From NCBI GenBank assembly GCA_963677625.2, contig CAXXSW010000009.1:1-64000 (forward strand): a stretch of 64,000 nt of DNA. The letters run 5' to 3'. Below the pieces are notes generated by a model. The model did no database searches and had not been told where the DNA came from. It worked only from the letters and a program-made list of their open reading frames with translations. This document shows positions 20,447 to 29,362 of the stretch, piece by piece. Numbering within the stretch: position 1 is the first letter of the stretch; each line of letters starts with the position of its first letter. The position numbers and the translations under genes were made by a program. The stretch is from UBA1351 sp963677625 (GTDB lineage: Bacteria > Bacillota > Clostridia > Lachnospirales > Vallitaleaceae).

Positions 20447-22129
20447 CTATCTTGCTAAATATCTGTCAAGTGCAGTCTGTCTGATTTCCAAACATCTAGC
20501 AATATCATAGCTCTCTAATGTTTCAAGGAATTCATCATATTCATCCATGCTCTTATTACCCATTATGAACTGAACGGTGCTTTCCTGAACGAGGGTTTGG
20601 ATACTTGTGTAGAGTGCCGCATATTCATAGGACTCTTCATCTGTCATGGATACTGTAGGTGGTATCATCAAGTCGAACTTAGCTGTATTCCATACATCAT
20701 ATGCTTCTGTCGCAGGATTTCCTTCATATAAGGCATCAAACATTTCCCAGTTGTAAAGACCAAAGTCAGAAGTTCCCAAGGTGTATTCTGTAAACATAGC
20801 TGTACTTGTATTTGGATAAGTACCATCCGTTACTTTTGCAACTATGCTATCGTGGACACTGTATGTACCGTCACCGTTGTCTACATAAGATTCATTTTCG
20901 ATTCCCAAACTTTCTAATTTCATAGTGTTATATTCATACCAAAAATCCAAATATCTCATAGCAAGTTCAGGATCTTCGCAAGTCGCTGTAACAACAGTTG
21001 TTTCTTTAACAAGCTCACTCATAGGGAATGCAGCTTGAGGTGTATCACCTTTTTCAAGTACAGGATATGGTGCTGCTGATATCCAGTAATCTTCTTCCTG
21101 ACTATATCCCATAGTTGCTATCGTATGAGCTGTATAACCCCACACTGTATTTCCTGCAGTTGCTTTACCTGTTCCATAGTAGTCGAATGGTACCATGAAG
21201 CTCGCATCATTGGTTACGAAGTTTTGGTCAATCAGACCTTCTGCATACCATTTACTCATAGTTTCCAACCATTGTCGATAACCATCTTCAGCCGGACCGA
21301 ATTTAACCGTTCCATTGTCTTTATAGAATTCTGGAAGTACCCCATAGGCAGATGTAAATGAGCCAAAAGAGTCTGTACCATTTGCACCAAGCATAAGAGG
21401 TGCTTCACATTCAGGATGATTGGCTTTGATAGCTTTTAATGTTTCATACCATTCATCTATTGTTTCAGGAATAGGCATACCGGTTTCATCAAGCCAGTCT
21501 TTTCTGATACTTGGACCACCCCACATTTTTTCACCCATGATGTCTCCAGTCTTGGATGCTAATGTATAGGCTGCTACAATCCTTCCATCATCAGTGACTG
21601 TATCCTTAGATAGTTTTTCGATACTTGTTCTCAAAGAACTGTAAACAGGCATGTTCTTATCGATAATGTCTGTTAATTCTATGGAGATTCCGTCTTCAAC
21701 CATTTTTACCAATCCACCAGCATAATAAGTCTCAGCTCCTCTGATAATATCAGGTGTGTCACCTGAGGCAACCATAAGGGAGAATTTCTCTGCTGCTTCA
21801 GTTGAGTTAACTACATGCCAATCAATATGCACATTAGTCAGCTCTTCGATTTTTTGTATACTCTTTAACTCATTTGGGTCCTCAATATAATCATTTTGCC
21901 ATACAATCCAAATACTCAATTCTTTCTTTTCCGCTAGTGGCCAAGTCCATTCACCACTTGCATCTGATTCTGAATCCTCTTCAGTTGAATCCTTAGTGTC
22001 TTTCTCTTCAGATGTTTTATTTGTCGTATCCGCCTTCTCGTCTGTAGACTTTTGCTCGTCACCGCTACAAGCGGTAAATAAAGATGTCAGTAAAACCAAA
22101 CACATTACCATTGATAAGATTTTTTTCAT
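20447..22129 (-). CDS. Extracellular solute-binding lipoprotein of importer B (LplA-like)
   Basis: 560-residue binding protein. The signal peptide ends with the lipobox LFTAC (Cys about 21), followed by an unusually acidic linker rich in Glu, Asp, Ser and Thr (about 22-60). The mature domain starts LSIWIVWQND and ends QTALDRYLAR, the family C-terminal signature. GGAGG precedes the ATG. It lies between the permeases and the carboxylesterase in the same operon and supplies substrate to importer B. Confidence 0.92.
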   Translation of the reverse strand: MKKILSMVMCLVLLTSLFTACSGDEQKSTDEKADTTNKTSEEKDTKDSTEEDSESDASGEWTWPLAEKKELSIWIVWQNDYIEDPNELKSIQKIEELTNVHIDWHVVNSTEAAEKFSLMVASGDTPDIIRGAETYYAGGLVKMVEDGISIELTDIIDKNMPVYSSLRTSIEKLSKDTVTDDGRIVAAYTLASKTGDIMGEKMWGGPSIRKDWLDETGMPIPETIDEWYETLKAIKANHPECEAPLMLGANGTDSFGSFTSAYGVLPEFYKDNGTVKFGPAEDGYRQWLETMSKWYAEGLIDQNFVTNDASFMVPFDYYGTGKATAGNTVWGYTAHTIATMGYSQEEDYWISAAPYPVLEKGDTPQAAFPMSELVKETTVVTATCEDPELAMRYLDFWYEYNTMKLESLGIENESYVDNGDGTYSVHDSIVAKVTDGTYPNTSTAMFTEYTLGTSDFGLYNWEMFDALYEGNPATEAYDVWNTAKFDLMIPPTVSMTDEESYEYAALYTSIQTLVQESTVQFIMGNKSMDEYDEFLETLESYDIARCLEIRQTALDRYLAR

Positions 22130-22171
22130 GTTTACCCTCCAATTTAATTTAATAGATGATTTTATAATGCT

Positions 22172-23062
22172 TTACCCTTTGATAGATCCAATCATAACTC
22201 CCGTTACGAAGTACTTTTGGACAAAGGGGTATACACAAAGAATAGGAAGTGTTGCTACAACGATAGACGCATATTTTGCCAAAGTCTTATACATGGCAGA
22301 ATCATCCATCAAATCCGCTGCGTTGGTATTCGTTACATTCTGGGACTTAAGCAGTATCTCACGAAGATACATCTGAAGTGGATACTTGTCCTTGGCCGTA
22401 GGTAAATACAATAAAGCAGGGAACCATTCATTCCATTTTGCGACTGCTACAAATAAGATAATTACTGCAATAGTAGCCTTTGCTAGAGGCAAAACGATTT
22501 TTATAAGGATAACCACATCACCGGCACCGTCTATTCTTGCAGAATCTTCTAAACCACTAGGGATACCTGCTATAGCTGTACGCATAATGATGATAAAGAA
22601 GACCTGAAGTGCTCCTGGTATCAACAAGGCTGCATAGGTATCAAGAAGGCCTAGCTTACGAACGACCATATATGTAGGAATCAAACCTCCATTAAATAAC
22701 ATGGTGAAAGCAAGAAATCCCATGACGACATTCCTATACCTAAATCTTCTTCTTGATAAGGCATAACCTGCTACCGTTGTTAAACTTGCTGAAATTACAC
22801 ACTGAGCAATAACATAGAAGACCGTATTCCTATAGCCAATCCAAATACCTCTATACTGAAAAATTAATTTATAGGCCTTAAGTGAAATCTCACCTAGTGG
22901 TCTAATGACAAATCCCTTTGCAGAATCCACCATAGCTGGGTCACTAACCGAAGCCATCATTACATGCCACAAGGGAATCAGGCAGGCAAGGGCCAATGCT
23001 ATCATCAATACAACATTGAATCCATCAAACATCTTTTTCGAAAAATTCTTTTTAATTACCAT
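22172..23062 (-). CDS. Carbohydrate ABC transporter permease (LplC/YtcP type)
   Basis: 296-residue membrane protein with about six membrane segments, coupling loop SGLEDSARIDGAGDVVILIKIVLPL near 180 and the C-terminus YFVTGVMIGSIKG typical of the LplC branch. It is paralogous to the system A permease at 12381. It lies 12 bases after its partner permease and 42 bases before the binding protein, so all are one operon. GGAGG is seen ahead of the ATG. Confidence 0.93.
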   Translation of the reverse strand: MVIKKNFSKKMFDGFNVVLMIALALACLIPLWHVMMASVSDPAMVDSAKGFVIRPLGEISLKAYKLIFQYRGIWIGYRNTVFYVIAQCVISASLTTVAGYALSRRRFRYRNVVMGFLAFTMLFNGGLIPTYMVVRKLGLLDTYAALLIPGALQVFFIIIMRTAIAGIPSGLEDSARIDGAGDVVILIKIVLPLAKATIAVIILFVAVAKWNEWFPALLYLPTAKDKYPLQMYLREILLKSQNVTNTNAADLMDDSAMYKTLAKYASIVVATLPILCVYPFVQKYFVTGVMIGSIKG

Positions 23063-23074
23063 GACTACCCCCTC

Positions 23075-24070
23075 CTAAAACAGACTATTTTCTGAATATT
23101 TACGAACAATACCATTTGTTACCAATAAGAATGTTGTAGCTACAACCGAGTTGAACAATCCAACGGCAGTACTAAATCCATAATTCATCTGAATCAAGCC
23201 GACACGGTAAACAAAGGTGTTAATAACATCTGCTGTTTCATAAATAGCCGGTGAGTAAAGGAGCAATATCTTATCACTGCCGACAAGAAAGAGAGTTCCC
23301 AATCTTAATATAAGAAGTATCGTTATGGTAGGCATAATACCTGGTATAGTAATATGAAGGGTCTGTTTCCATCGGTTGGCACCATCAATAACTGCTGCCT
23401 CATACAATTGCTGGTCAATATTGGTCAATGCTGCCATATAAATAATACTTCCGTATCCAAACCCTTGCCAGATCCCTGAAGTCACATAAATGGACCAAAA
23501 ATATTTAGCTTCACCAAGCAGGTTAGTTTCCGGACTATTGGTAATCATAGATACCATTGTGGATATAACGCCACCACTTTCTGTAAAGTCCTTGATGATA
23601 CCTGCAATAACTACCATTGAAATGAAGTAAGGTAAATAACTGATCGTCTGAATTGTTTTCTTGAATAACCTATGGCGAATCTCGTTTAGCAAAAGAGCAA
23701 AAATAATAGGTGCCGGGAATCCAAAAAACAAATCTAATATTCCTATCGCTGCTGTGTTTCTTAGCAATCTGAAAAAATAGGGACCATTGAAGAAATCTAA
23801 AAAGTTCTTAAAACCTACCCAGGGACTTCCCATAATTCCCTTTGCCACATTATATCTCTGAAACGCCATAACAATTCCTGACATGGGCCAGTAAGTGAAA
23901 ATGATATACCAAAGGATAATGGGAAGGACCATAAAATAGATGGCCTTGTTTCGTTTATAGTCCAGTACGATGTTGTGAAGAAATCCTTTGATGCCGCCTT
24001 TTTCTATGTAGCCAGGAGTTATCTTTTTCTTCGATTTTGGGCTTGGACTGTTGCTAACTTGTGTTGACAC
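23075..24070 (-). CDS. Carbohydrate ABC transporter permease (LplB/YteP type), GTG start
   Basis: 331-residue permease, first gene of the system B operon. After a basic cytoplasmic N-terminus it has YFMVLPIILWYIIFTYWPMSGIVMAFQ, several membrane segments, the coupling loop YEAAVIDGANRWKQTLHITIPG near 225 and the C-terminus YSENSLF. Translation starts at GTG (24070) with AAGGAGG upstream. The promoter region contains a LacI-type operator at 24168, so the LacI regulator divergent to it probably controls the operon. Confidence 0.93.
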   Translation of the reverse strand: MSTQVSNSPSPKSKKKITPGYIEKGGIKGFLHNIVLDYKRNKAIYFMVLPIILWYIIFTYWPMSGIVMAFQRYNVAKGIMGSPWVGFKNFLDFFNGPYFFRLLRNTAAIGILDLFFGFPAPIIFALLLNEIRHRLFKKTIQTISYLPYFISMVVIAGIIKDFTESGGVISTMVSMITNSPETNLLGEAKYFWSIYVTSGIWQGFGYGSIIYMAALTNIDQQLYEAAVIDGANRWKQTLHITIPGIMPTITILLILRLGTLFLVGSDKILLLYSPAIYETADVINTFVYRVGLIQMNYGFSTAVGLFNSVVATTFLLVTNGIVRKYSENSLF

Positions 24071-24167
24071 GTTAATCCTCCTTCAATTCCGACGCCTGAA
24101 TATGCAACATGTTAAAATACTTCAAGCATTATTCTTTTTTTTTGTTAATTATTCTTAAGTAGTACGT

Positions 24168-24189
24168 TTGAGTACAACGTTCTAGTAAA
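24168..24189. promoter_or_regulatory. Probable LacI-family operator upstream of system B
   Basis: The site has the half AGTACAAC|GTT with a central CG, matching 10 of 11 left-half and 9 of 11 right-half positions of the perfect palindrome at 25526. It sits in the 305-base gap between the divergent permease operon and the lacI-type gene, where it could control both. The rest of that gap is AT-rich and shows nothing else I can name. Confidence 0.65.
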
Positions 24190-24375
24190 AGCTTAACATC
24201 ATTGTAATGTACTTATAGTCATTTTGTCAATATATCTTTAATATTTATTTTATTTATTGTATATTAATTACATTGAAAAATAATATCTCACTGCATTATT
24301 ACATAAACTTATGAAATATACTTTACTTAAACAAGAACTGATGTTAAAATTTACACAAAAGTGAGGTAAAAACCA

Positions 24376-25392
24376 ATGTCAACTATGAAAGACATAGCAA
24401 GAAAAGTAAATATCTCCTTGTCTACAGTTTCAATCGTGTTGAGTGGACAGGGCAATCAGCGGAATATTTCTACAAAAACACAAGCAGCCATTTGGCGAGC
24501 TGCTGCAGATTTGAACTATAAACCTAACCTAGCTGCAAGACGTCTTAGAAAAGGCAACAATGACACTATTGTCATATTGGTCCTATGGGCTGAAGATTTC
24601 CGTGCCTCTCTAATCGTTCGTTTTCTTCGAGGACTTCAAGATGAAATAACAGCCAGTAATCAAAAGGTAGAACTTATCATTCACCTATACAAATCCGGAA
24701 AGATTCATGATTCAAGGGAATTTCTTGATCCATCTATCTGTACTGCTGCCATCATATGTAATACTACCGAGGAGGAAATAGCTTATTTGGAAGATGAGTC
24801 CCTAGACATTCCAATCGTACTCTATGACAGATCTTCTAAGAAATACTCAACAGTATTTTGTGACAATAGTATGCTTGGAAAGATGCCAGCAGAAGTTTTC
24901 CTAAAAAGAAATTACGACCACTATCTCATTCTACGCTCAGAGTATCTTTTCAAGGGTGTTCAGACTAGGGTTGAATCTTTTATTACTACACTTACTGAAG
25001 GAGGTGTAGATCCAGCAAGCATCAGTAATCTATCCACAAATAACCTTGTCTCTGAAACCTATCGTATCGCTGGGGAATATGTGGCAAGTCACACTGGTAC
25101 TATGGCTATTTTTTGTACAGATGATGCTCTGGCAGTGGGAGCCATTCGAGCTGTACACAAAAGTGGCCTCCAATTCCAGAAGGATGTTGAATTAATATCC
25201 ATTGGTAACTGGGACAAACTACTGCAAGAGTATCTCTACCCTTCCTTAACTGTTTCACTACCTCCAATGGAAGATATGGCTAGAAGTTGTATCGTAGCTA
25301 TCTTGGATATACTTGAAAACCCGGATTACGTTGTCAAATCCATAAAACACGAAGCAAGATTAATCTTTCGAGAGAGTTGCACGAAAAAATAA
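24376..25392 (+). CDS. LacI family transcriptional regulator
   Basis: 338-residue repressor. The LacI helix-turn-helix is at residues 4-24 (MKDIARKVNISLSTVSIVLSG), the hinge helix at about 48-58 (PNLAARRLRKG), followed by a periplasmic-binding-protein-like ligand domain with the late DDALAVGAIRA and GNWDKLL segments. It is divergent from the system B permeases and precedes the esterase lipoprotein at 25589. Matching operators lie on both sides, so it probably represses system B, itself and the esterase until a sugar ligand is present. Confidence 0.93.
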   Translation: MSTMKDIARKVNISLSTVSIVLSGQGNQRNISTKTQAAIWRAAADLNYKPNLAARRLRKGNNDTIVILVLWAEDFRASLIVRFLRGLQDEITASNQKVELIIHLYKSGKIHDSREFLDPSICTAAIICNTTEEEIAYLEDESLDIPIVLYDRSSKKYSTVFCDNSMLGKMPAEVFLKRNYDHYLILRSEYLFKGVQTRVESFITTLTEGGVDPASISNLSTNNLVSETYRIAGEYVASHTGTMAIFCTDDALAVGAIRAVHKSGLQFQKDVELISIGNWDKLLQEYLYPSLTVSLPPMEDMARSCIVAILDILENPDYVVKSIKHEARLIFRESCTKK

Positions 25393-25525
25393 TCCTATTG
25401 TAGACATCTACACAGGAATAGCCTTTTTGTATCTTCTTTCTAATCTTGCATCATATAAATCAGTCCGTACCTTTCAACTTGTTACCCATCATGGTCACAA
25501 GTTATTTTATACCATAGTTTTTTTA

Positions 25526-25547
25526 TTTAGTACAACGTTGTACTAAA
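25526..25547. promoter_or_regulatory. Perfect 22-bp LacI-type operator
   Basis: The arms TTTAGTACAAC and GTTGTACTAAA form an exact palindrome centred on CG, the classic LacI-family operator layout. It lies 42 bases before the start of the esterase lipoprotein gene, and a degenerate copy lies upstream of system B. The regulator encoded at 24376 is the obvious candidate. Confidence 0.8.
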
Positions 25548-25588
25548 CCAACAGACAATACCACTGACTTCCTTAAGGAGGAATCCTA

Positions 25589-27157
25589 ATGTTTAAGCTA
25601 AGAACCTTTTTTGCCCTTGTATCTATCATCGTTTTTGTAATGATGATATCTGCCTGTTCACCTAAAGTTTCGCCACCTCCTACAAGTGAAGAAGAAACAA
25701 ATGGTCCATCTGGTACAGGGAGTCAAGTAAAAGACATTACTCAAAATGATCCACCAAAAGAGAGTTTAAATTCTGAAAAACCAGCCGTCGTCAGCCCTGT
25801 CTTTGAAGATATCAAGAACATCACCCTATTCATTGAAGGATTTGAGTGGGGACCTGCTGTTACCAAGCTCATTATGGAGACTTCTAAACCTGTGAAAAGT
25901 TTTGACCTAACAAACTCTGTAGTTAAAACTGCCGGTATAGCCCGCTTCGTTCAAGGGAGTTATCTCTCCGACGAGAAAGGAAATATTGCTGATGCCCCTT
26001 CTAACTACCTTACAATAGAACTACCTCTTGAACATGATGGAGTCATAAATACAAGCGGTTCTTCACCCTTCACCTACAATATGAACACCTGGCAGAACGA
26101 ATGGTCTGAGTCCTATTTAGTTTCTTTAGCTAGTGATTCCATCCTTATTAACGATAAGACCTATTCATTAGACTATTCCGAAAACTGTATTAATAACAGG
26201 TTATCCAATGATAGCTCCCTTTTCAATAAACGGAGTGAATTTGTCGGTGACTACATGAACAATTACACTGGGGCAATGGAAGAGATGATTATAAGACGGG
26301 CCGCTTACGAACCAGCCACTCTTGCAAATGGGCCTTCTAATCCTTTAATTATCTGGCTTCACGGTCAAGGTGAAGGTGGTGTCGATCCTGACATCGTCAT
26401 ATTAGGTAATGAAGTTTCTGCCCTAGCAAAAGAAGATATTCAATCTAATTTTGTTAGTGACCAGCAAATTGGAGCATACGTCCTTACCCTTCAGACAGAA
26501 ACCTATTGGATGGATGAAGGCAATGGCCAAAATGGTGGTGGTGCCGGTATTTCCAGATATACTCAAATAGCTATAGATGCCATTATGGACTATGTCTCTT
26601 CCAACGAAGACATTGATCCTAAGCGAATATATGTCGGAGGATGTTCTAATGGCGGCTATATGACTATGAATCTAATTATTAGTTATCCTGATTACTTTGC
26701 TGCTGCCTATCCGGTCTGTGAAGCATATGCCTACAAGCAATATAACACCGATGAGTTATGGGTAACCCCAGAGAAAATCAAGTCTATCAAAGACCTACCT
26801 ATCTGGTTTATCCATTCAGCGGATGATACTGTCGTCAATCCTGCTAATTTCTCGGTACCGACTTACCACGCCTTGCTACAGTCAGGAGCTAACAACGCCT
26901 GGTTCTCAATGTTTGAATCCATTAAGGGAACCGATAACCCTGACACATCTTATATGGGCCACTTCTCCTGGATTTATCTATTCAACAACCAGATCACCGG
27001 AGTTCAAGACAGAGAAGCTATTGCAAAATCCACAGATATCAAAACATTTGGGTTCATCCCTAGCAACCCTGAACAAGGAGGTAGCTATAAGGCAACAGAT
27101 TCAGACGGTAATGAATATGATAATATCTTTCAATGGATGAATGAACAGCATAGATGA
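25589..27157 (+). CDS. Secreted Ig-like domain esterase lipoprotein (EstA-like)
   Basis: 522-residue paralogue of the esterase at 8127. A signal peptide with lipobox MISAC (Cys about 23) and a Pro/Ser/Glu-rich linker (24-75) anchor it outside the cell. The Ig-like domain begins LFIEGFEWGPAVTKLIM (about 80), and the hydrolase domain shows NPLIIWLHGQGEGG, the nucleophile GGCSNGGYMT, an acid in HSADDTVV and His in MGHFSWIYLF. AAGGAGG precedes the ATG. A LacI operator lies just upstream. It may strip acyl groups outside the cell before uptake by importer B. Confidence 0.87.
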   Translation: MFKLRTFFALVSIIVFVMMISACSPKVSPPPTSEEETNGPSGTGSQVKDITQNDPPKESLNSEKPAVVSPVFEDIKNITLFIEGFEWGPAVTKLIMETSKPVKSFDLTNSVVKTAGIARFVQGSYLSDEKGNIADAPSNYLTIELPLEHDGVINTSGSSPFTYNMNTWQNEWSESYLVSLASDSILINDKTYSLDYSENCINNRLSNDSSLFNKRSEFVGDYMNNYTGAMEEMIIRRAAYEPATLANGPSNPLIIWLHGQGEGGVDPDIVILGNEVSALAKEDIQSNFVSDQQIGAYVLTLQTETYWMDEGNGQNGGGAGISRYTQIAIDAIMDYVSSNEDIDPKRIYVGGCSNGGYMTMNLIISYPDYFAAAYPVCEAYAYKQYNTDELWVTPEKIKSIKDLPIWFIHSADDTVVNPANFSVPTYHALLQSGANNAWFSMFESIKGTDNPDTSYMGHFSWIYLFNNQITGVQDREAIAKSTDIKTFGFIPSNPEQGGSYKATDSDGNEYDNIFQWMNEQHR

Positions 27158-27201
27158 GATAGTTAGCGGATAGCTTTTTATAAGACTAAGATATAATTTC
27201 A

Positions 27202-27233
27202 CCCCATAGCCTTCACATACGTAGGCTATGGGG
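27202..27233. terminator. Strong hairpin after the esterase lipoprotein
   Basis: CCCCATAGCCT and AGGCTATGGGG form an 11-bp perfect stem with a ten-base loop, 45 bases past the stop. There is no T run after it, so termination may be weak or it may protect the mRNA 3' end. Confidence 0.55.
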
Positions 27234-27370
27234 CGGTATAAGTGTAAGAACATAAAGTCCATGAACATTTTTCTTCACTGTGCAAGTGATATTTACGATT
27301 TATGTTGTTACCGATATTCCCTCTGATCCACTTTTCTTAAAACAACTAATATTCATTTTAAGCGTATAAT

Positions 27371-27402
27371 AAAAAAACGTTCACATATATGAACGATTTT
27401 TT
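27371..27402. terminator. Bidirectional terminator after the NmrA-like gene
   Basis: CGTTCA (27378-27383) pairs with TGAACG (27390-27395), flanked by an A run on one side and a T run on the other, so it can end transcripts from either strand. It lies just past the stop of the gene at 27415. Confidence 0.75.
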
Positions 27403-27414
27403 ATATTCAGAAAT

Positions 27415-28272
27415 CTATTTTTTACCTTCAGCAAGTGACTTGTAGTAATCTCCTAAGGATATACTCCCATATTTAGGTGCTTCCATATTTACAATAAGAA
27501 CAGTCAGGAAAAATTCAATAGGTCCGTAAAAAGTTTCTTTTGTCAAGTGTCTCACCAGCCATTTGACCATATGAGCTACCCATACTGGAATTCTTGTGAT
27601 TTTGTTTTTTTTATTCAGAGCATCAAATGCAAGAGCTGCTATTTGGTTTTGGTTTAAGACTTCAGGACCTCCAATTGGAAATGTTCCACCATCACCTTCA
27701 AGCTTTTCTACACAAAACCGAGCCAAGTCCTTGCCATGAATTGGGTTGGCTATATAGTCACCTTTTCCAAAGAGATACACCCTTCCTTTTTGAGCCATAT
27801 CATATATTTCTGTCATATCACTGAAAAAGCCACTAGGTCTAATTATATAACTTTCAATAGGTGAAGCCATAAGCTCATCTGTAAAACGCTCCTTGGCATC
27901 AATCCCCTTTAACATCCGGAACTGTGGACCGTTTAGAACTCCAATATACATAAACTTCTTTATGCCCTTTTTCAAAGCTGCATCTAAGAGATTACGGTTG
28001 CATCCATAGTCAACATCTAAATATGTCAAACCATCTTTTTGACGGGTAATACCCACTGATGAAAAAATAGCATCCATTCCATCCATAGCTTTTTCTAAAG
28101 CTTCCATATCTGTTAGCTCTGCCTTAATCAAATGATGAATGTAAGGCTTTAGATGCTCTAGCTTCTTTGAGGAACGAGCCAGAGCAGTCACTTCATAGCC
28201 TTGCTCAAATAGTTCACGTATGACAAATTGTCCAAGATAGCCAGTACCTCCAGCTACAAGTACTTTCTTCAT
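27415..28272 (-). CDS. NAD(P)-binding SDR family oxidoreductase (NmrA-like)
   Basis: 285-residue atypical short-chain dehydrogenase with the Rossmann start MKKVLVAGGTGYLGQFV (GGTGYLG motif 8-14), LARSSKKL, a YIIRPSGFFSD segment and a C-terminal membrane-associated-looking helical part. These proteins act as reductases, epimerases or redox-sensing regulators; a specific substrate cannot be assigned. GGGAGG precedes the ATG. The 42-bp repeat array lies directly upstream (14 bases from the start codon), so its transcript probably carries the repeats in the 5' leader. Confidence 0.85.
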   Translation of the reverse strand: MKKVLVAGGTGYLGQFVIRELFEQGYEVTALARSSKKLEHLKPYIHHLIKAELTDMEALEKAMDGMDAIFSSVGITRQKDGLTYLDVDYGCNRNLLDAALKKGIKKFMYIGVLNGPQFRMLKGIDAKERFTDELMASPIESYIIRPSGFFSDMTEIYDMAQKGRVYLFGKGDYIANPIHGKDLARFCVEKLEGDGGTFPIGGPEVLNQNQIAALAFDALNKKNKITRIPVWVAHMVKWLVRHLTKETFYGPIEFFLTVLIVNMEAPKYGSISLGDYYKSLAEGKK

Positions 28273-28285
28273 GATTTACCTCCCA

Positions 28286-28495
28286 GGTTGCATGGACGAG
28301 CAGTAACCGAAGGTTACGACCAGTCTGGGTTGCATAGACGAGCAGTAACCGGAGGTTACGACCAGTCTGGGTTGCATAGACGAGCAGTAACCGGAGGTTA
28401 CGACCAGTCCAGGTTGCATGGACGAGCAGTAACCGAAAGTTACGACCAGTCCGGTTTGCATAGGCGAGTAGTAAATCTTAAATTTACGTCCCACC
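28286..28495. repeat. Tandem array of five 42-bp hairpin repeats
   Basis: Five head-to-tail units of 42 bp begin at 28286, 28328, 28370, 28412 and 28454. Units 1-4 differ at a few positions and the last is degenerate. Each unit contains an inverted repeat: GTAACC-GGA-GGTTAC in units 2 and 3, near-identical in 1 and 4. In the last unit both arms change together to GTAAAT and ATTTAC, so the stem is preserved. Because 42 is divisible by three, reading frames stay open on both strands, but no ribosome site or protein family supports translation. Confidence 0.92.
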
Positions 28496-28567
28496 AATTA
28501 TCTTATACATTAATTATATACTTAAGCAGTATTAAAGTATTGTAAAAAATCGGCAAACTTTTACCAA

Positions 28568-29359
28568 TCATTCGACTGGTGTATCAAATATTTGTGATAA
28601 GGTGATGGCAAGGGTATCACTTAAGTCACTAGGAAGTGTATTCGTATATTTTTTACAATACTTAATATAATGAGATTGATCATAAAAAAGAAGTCGCGGG
28701 TCATCTTCCATCATAGCAAAACGAAAGCGCATAATGTCACTGTATTTTTTTGGAGTAAGACCAAAGACTTTCTTGAAGTTTCGCTCCAGTGAAGACACAG
28801 AATAACCAAAGGTATCTGCCATGTCTTTAGTATCAATTAATCCTTTTCTATCGACAATATAATCATACATATTATGATAGATTTCAATTTCACTATAGTC
28901 ACACACTATTTGGGACAACCGACTTTCAATCAAGTCCATCATCACTTCAGGATTCTTTTTATTATCAGATGTAATTCTTATAATATCCTCATGTAGACCA
29001 GCCAACCCAGGCCAATCACTACAATCGATAATAAGCCCAGTATAGAGGCTGGCAGGTTTACCGTAAATCCCATAGAAAAAGATAGGATCCATGGCTATTC
29101 CTAGCTGCATAAGCTTTTGTCCATAGTGAACACGGGTAGCCTGAGTTAACTGTCCGGCAATAATTATATCCGGTATATTCAATTGCTCATCTCCCTCTAA
29201 CATGGTGTAGGGGTCTGCAAGATTATAAACAATATGGATATGTCCAGATGGTGGAATAATATCCCACCTTCTCTCATCATCCAAATTTTCCTCTTGAACA
29301 TACCACAAGATCTCATACCAAGAAGATCTATTTTCTAATGATTTCCTTTGAATAACCAT
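28568..29359 (-). CDS. AraC family transcriptional regulator
   Basis: 263-residue regulator with an N-terminal domain starting near SSWYEILWYVQEE (the pattern of DUF6597-type sensor domains, about 1-150) and a C-terminal AraC helix-turn-helix region (TKDMADTFGYSVSSLERNFKKVFGLTPKKYSDIMR), followed by LFYDQSHYIKYCKKY, the usual second motif. It ends near the repeat array and begins three bases after the isochorismatase-like gene, so the two are one transcript. It may regulate that hydrolase or the neighbouring NmrA-like gene. Confidence 0.85.
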   Translation of the reverse strand: MVIQRKSLENRSSWYEILWYVQEENLDDERRWDIIPPSGHIHIVYNLADPYTMLEGDEQLNIPDIIIAGQLTQATRVHYGQKLMQLGIAMDPIFFYGIYGKPASLYTGLIIDCSDWPGLAGLHEDIIRITSDNKKNPEVMMDLIESRLSQIVCDYSEIEIYHNMYDYIVDRKGLIDTKDMADTFGYSVSSLERNFKKVFGLTPKKYSDIMRFRFAMMEDDPRLLFYDQSHYIKYCKKYTNTLPSDLSDTLAITLSQIFDTPVE

Positions 29360-29362
29360 AGA

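Noticed and set aside
28286..28495. CRISPR array
   Set aside because: The units are directly adjacent with no unique spacers, and no cas genes are in the window.
28276..28497. A 73-residue minus-strand frame through the 42-bp repeats (repeats of LVVTSGYCSSMQP)
   Set aside because: The repeat length is a multiple of three, so frames stay open on both strands by default. There is no ribosome site and the stem symmetry explains the sequence better than coding.
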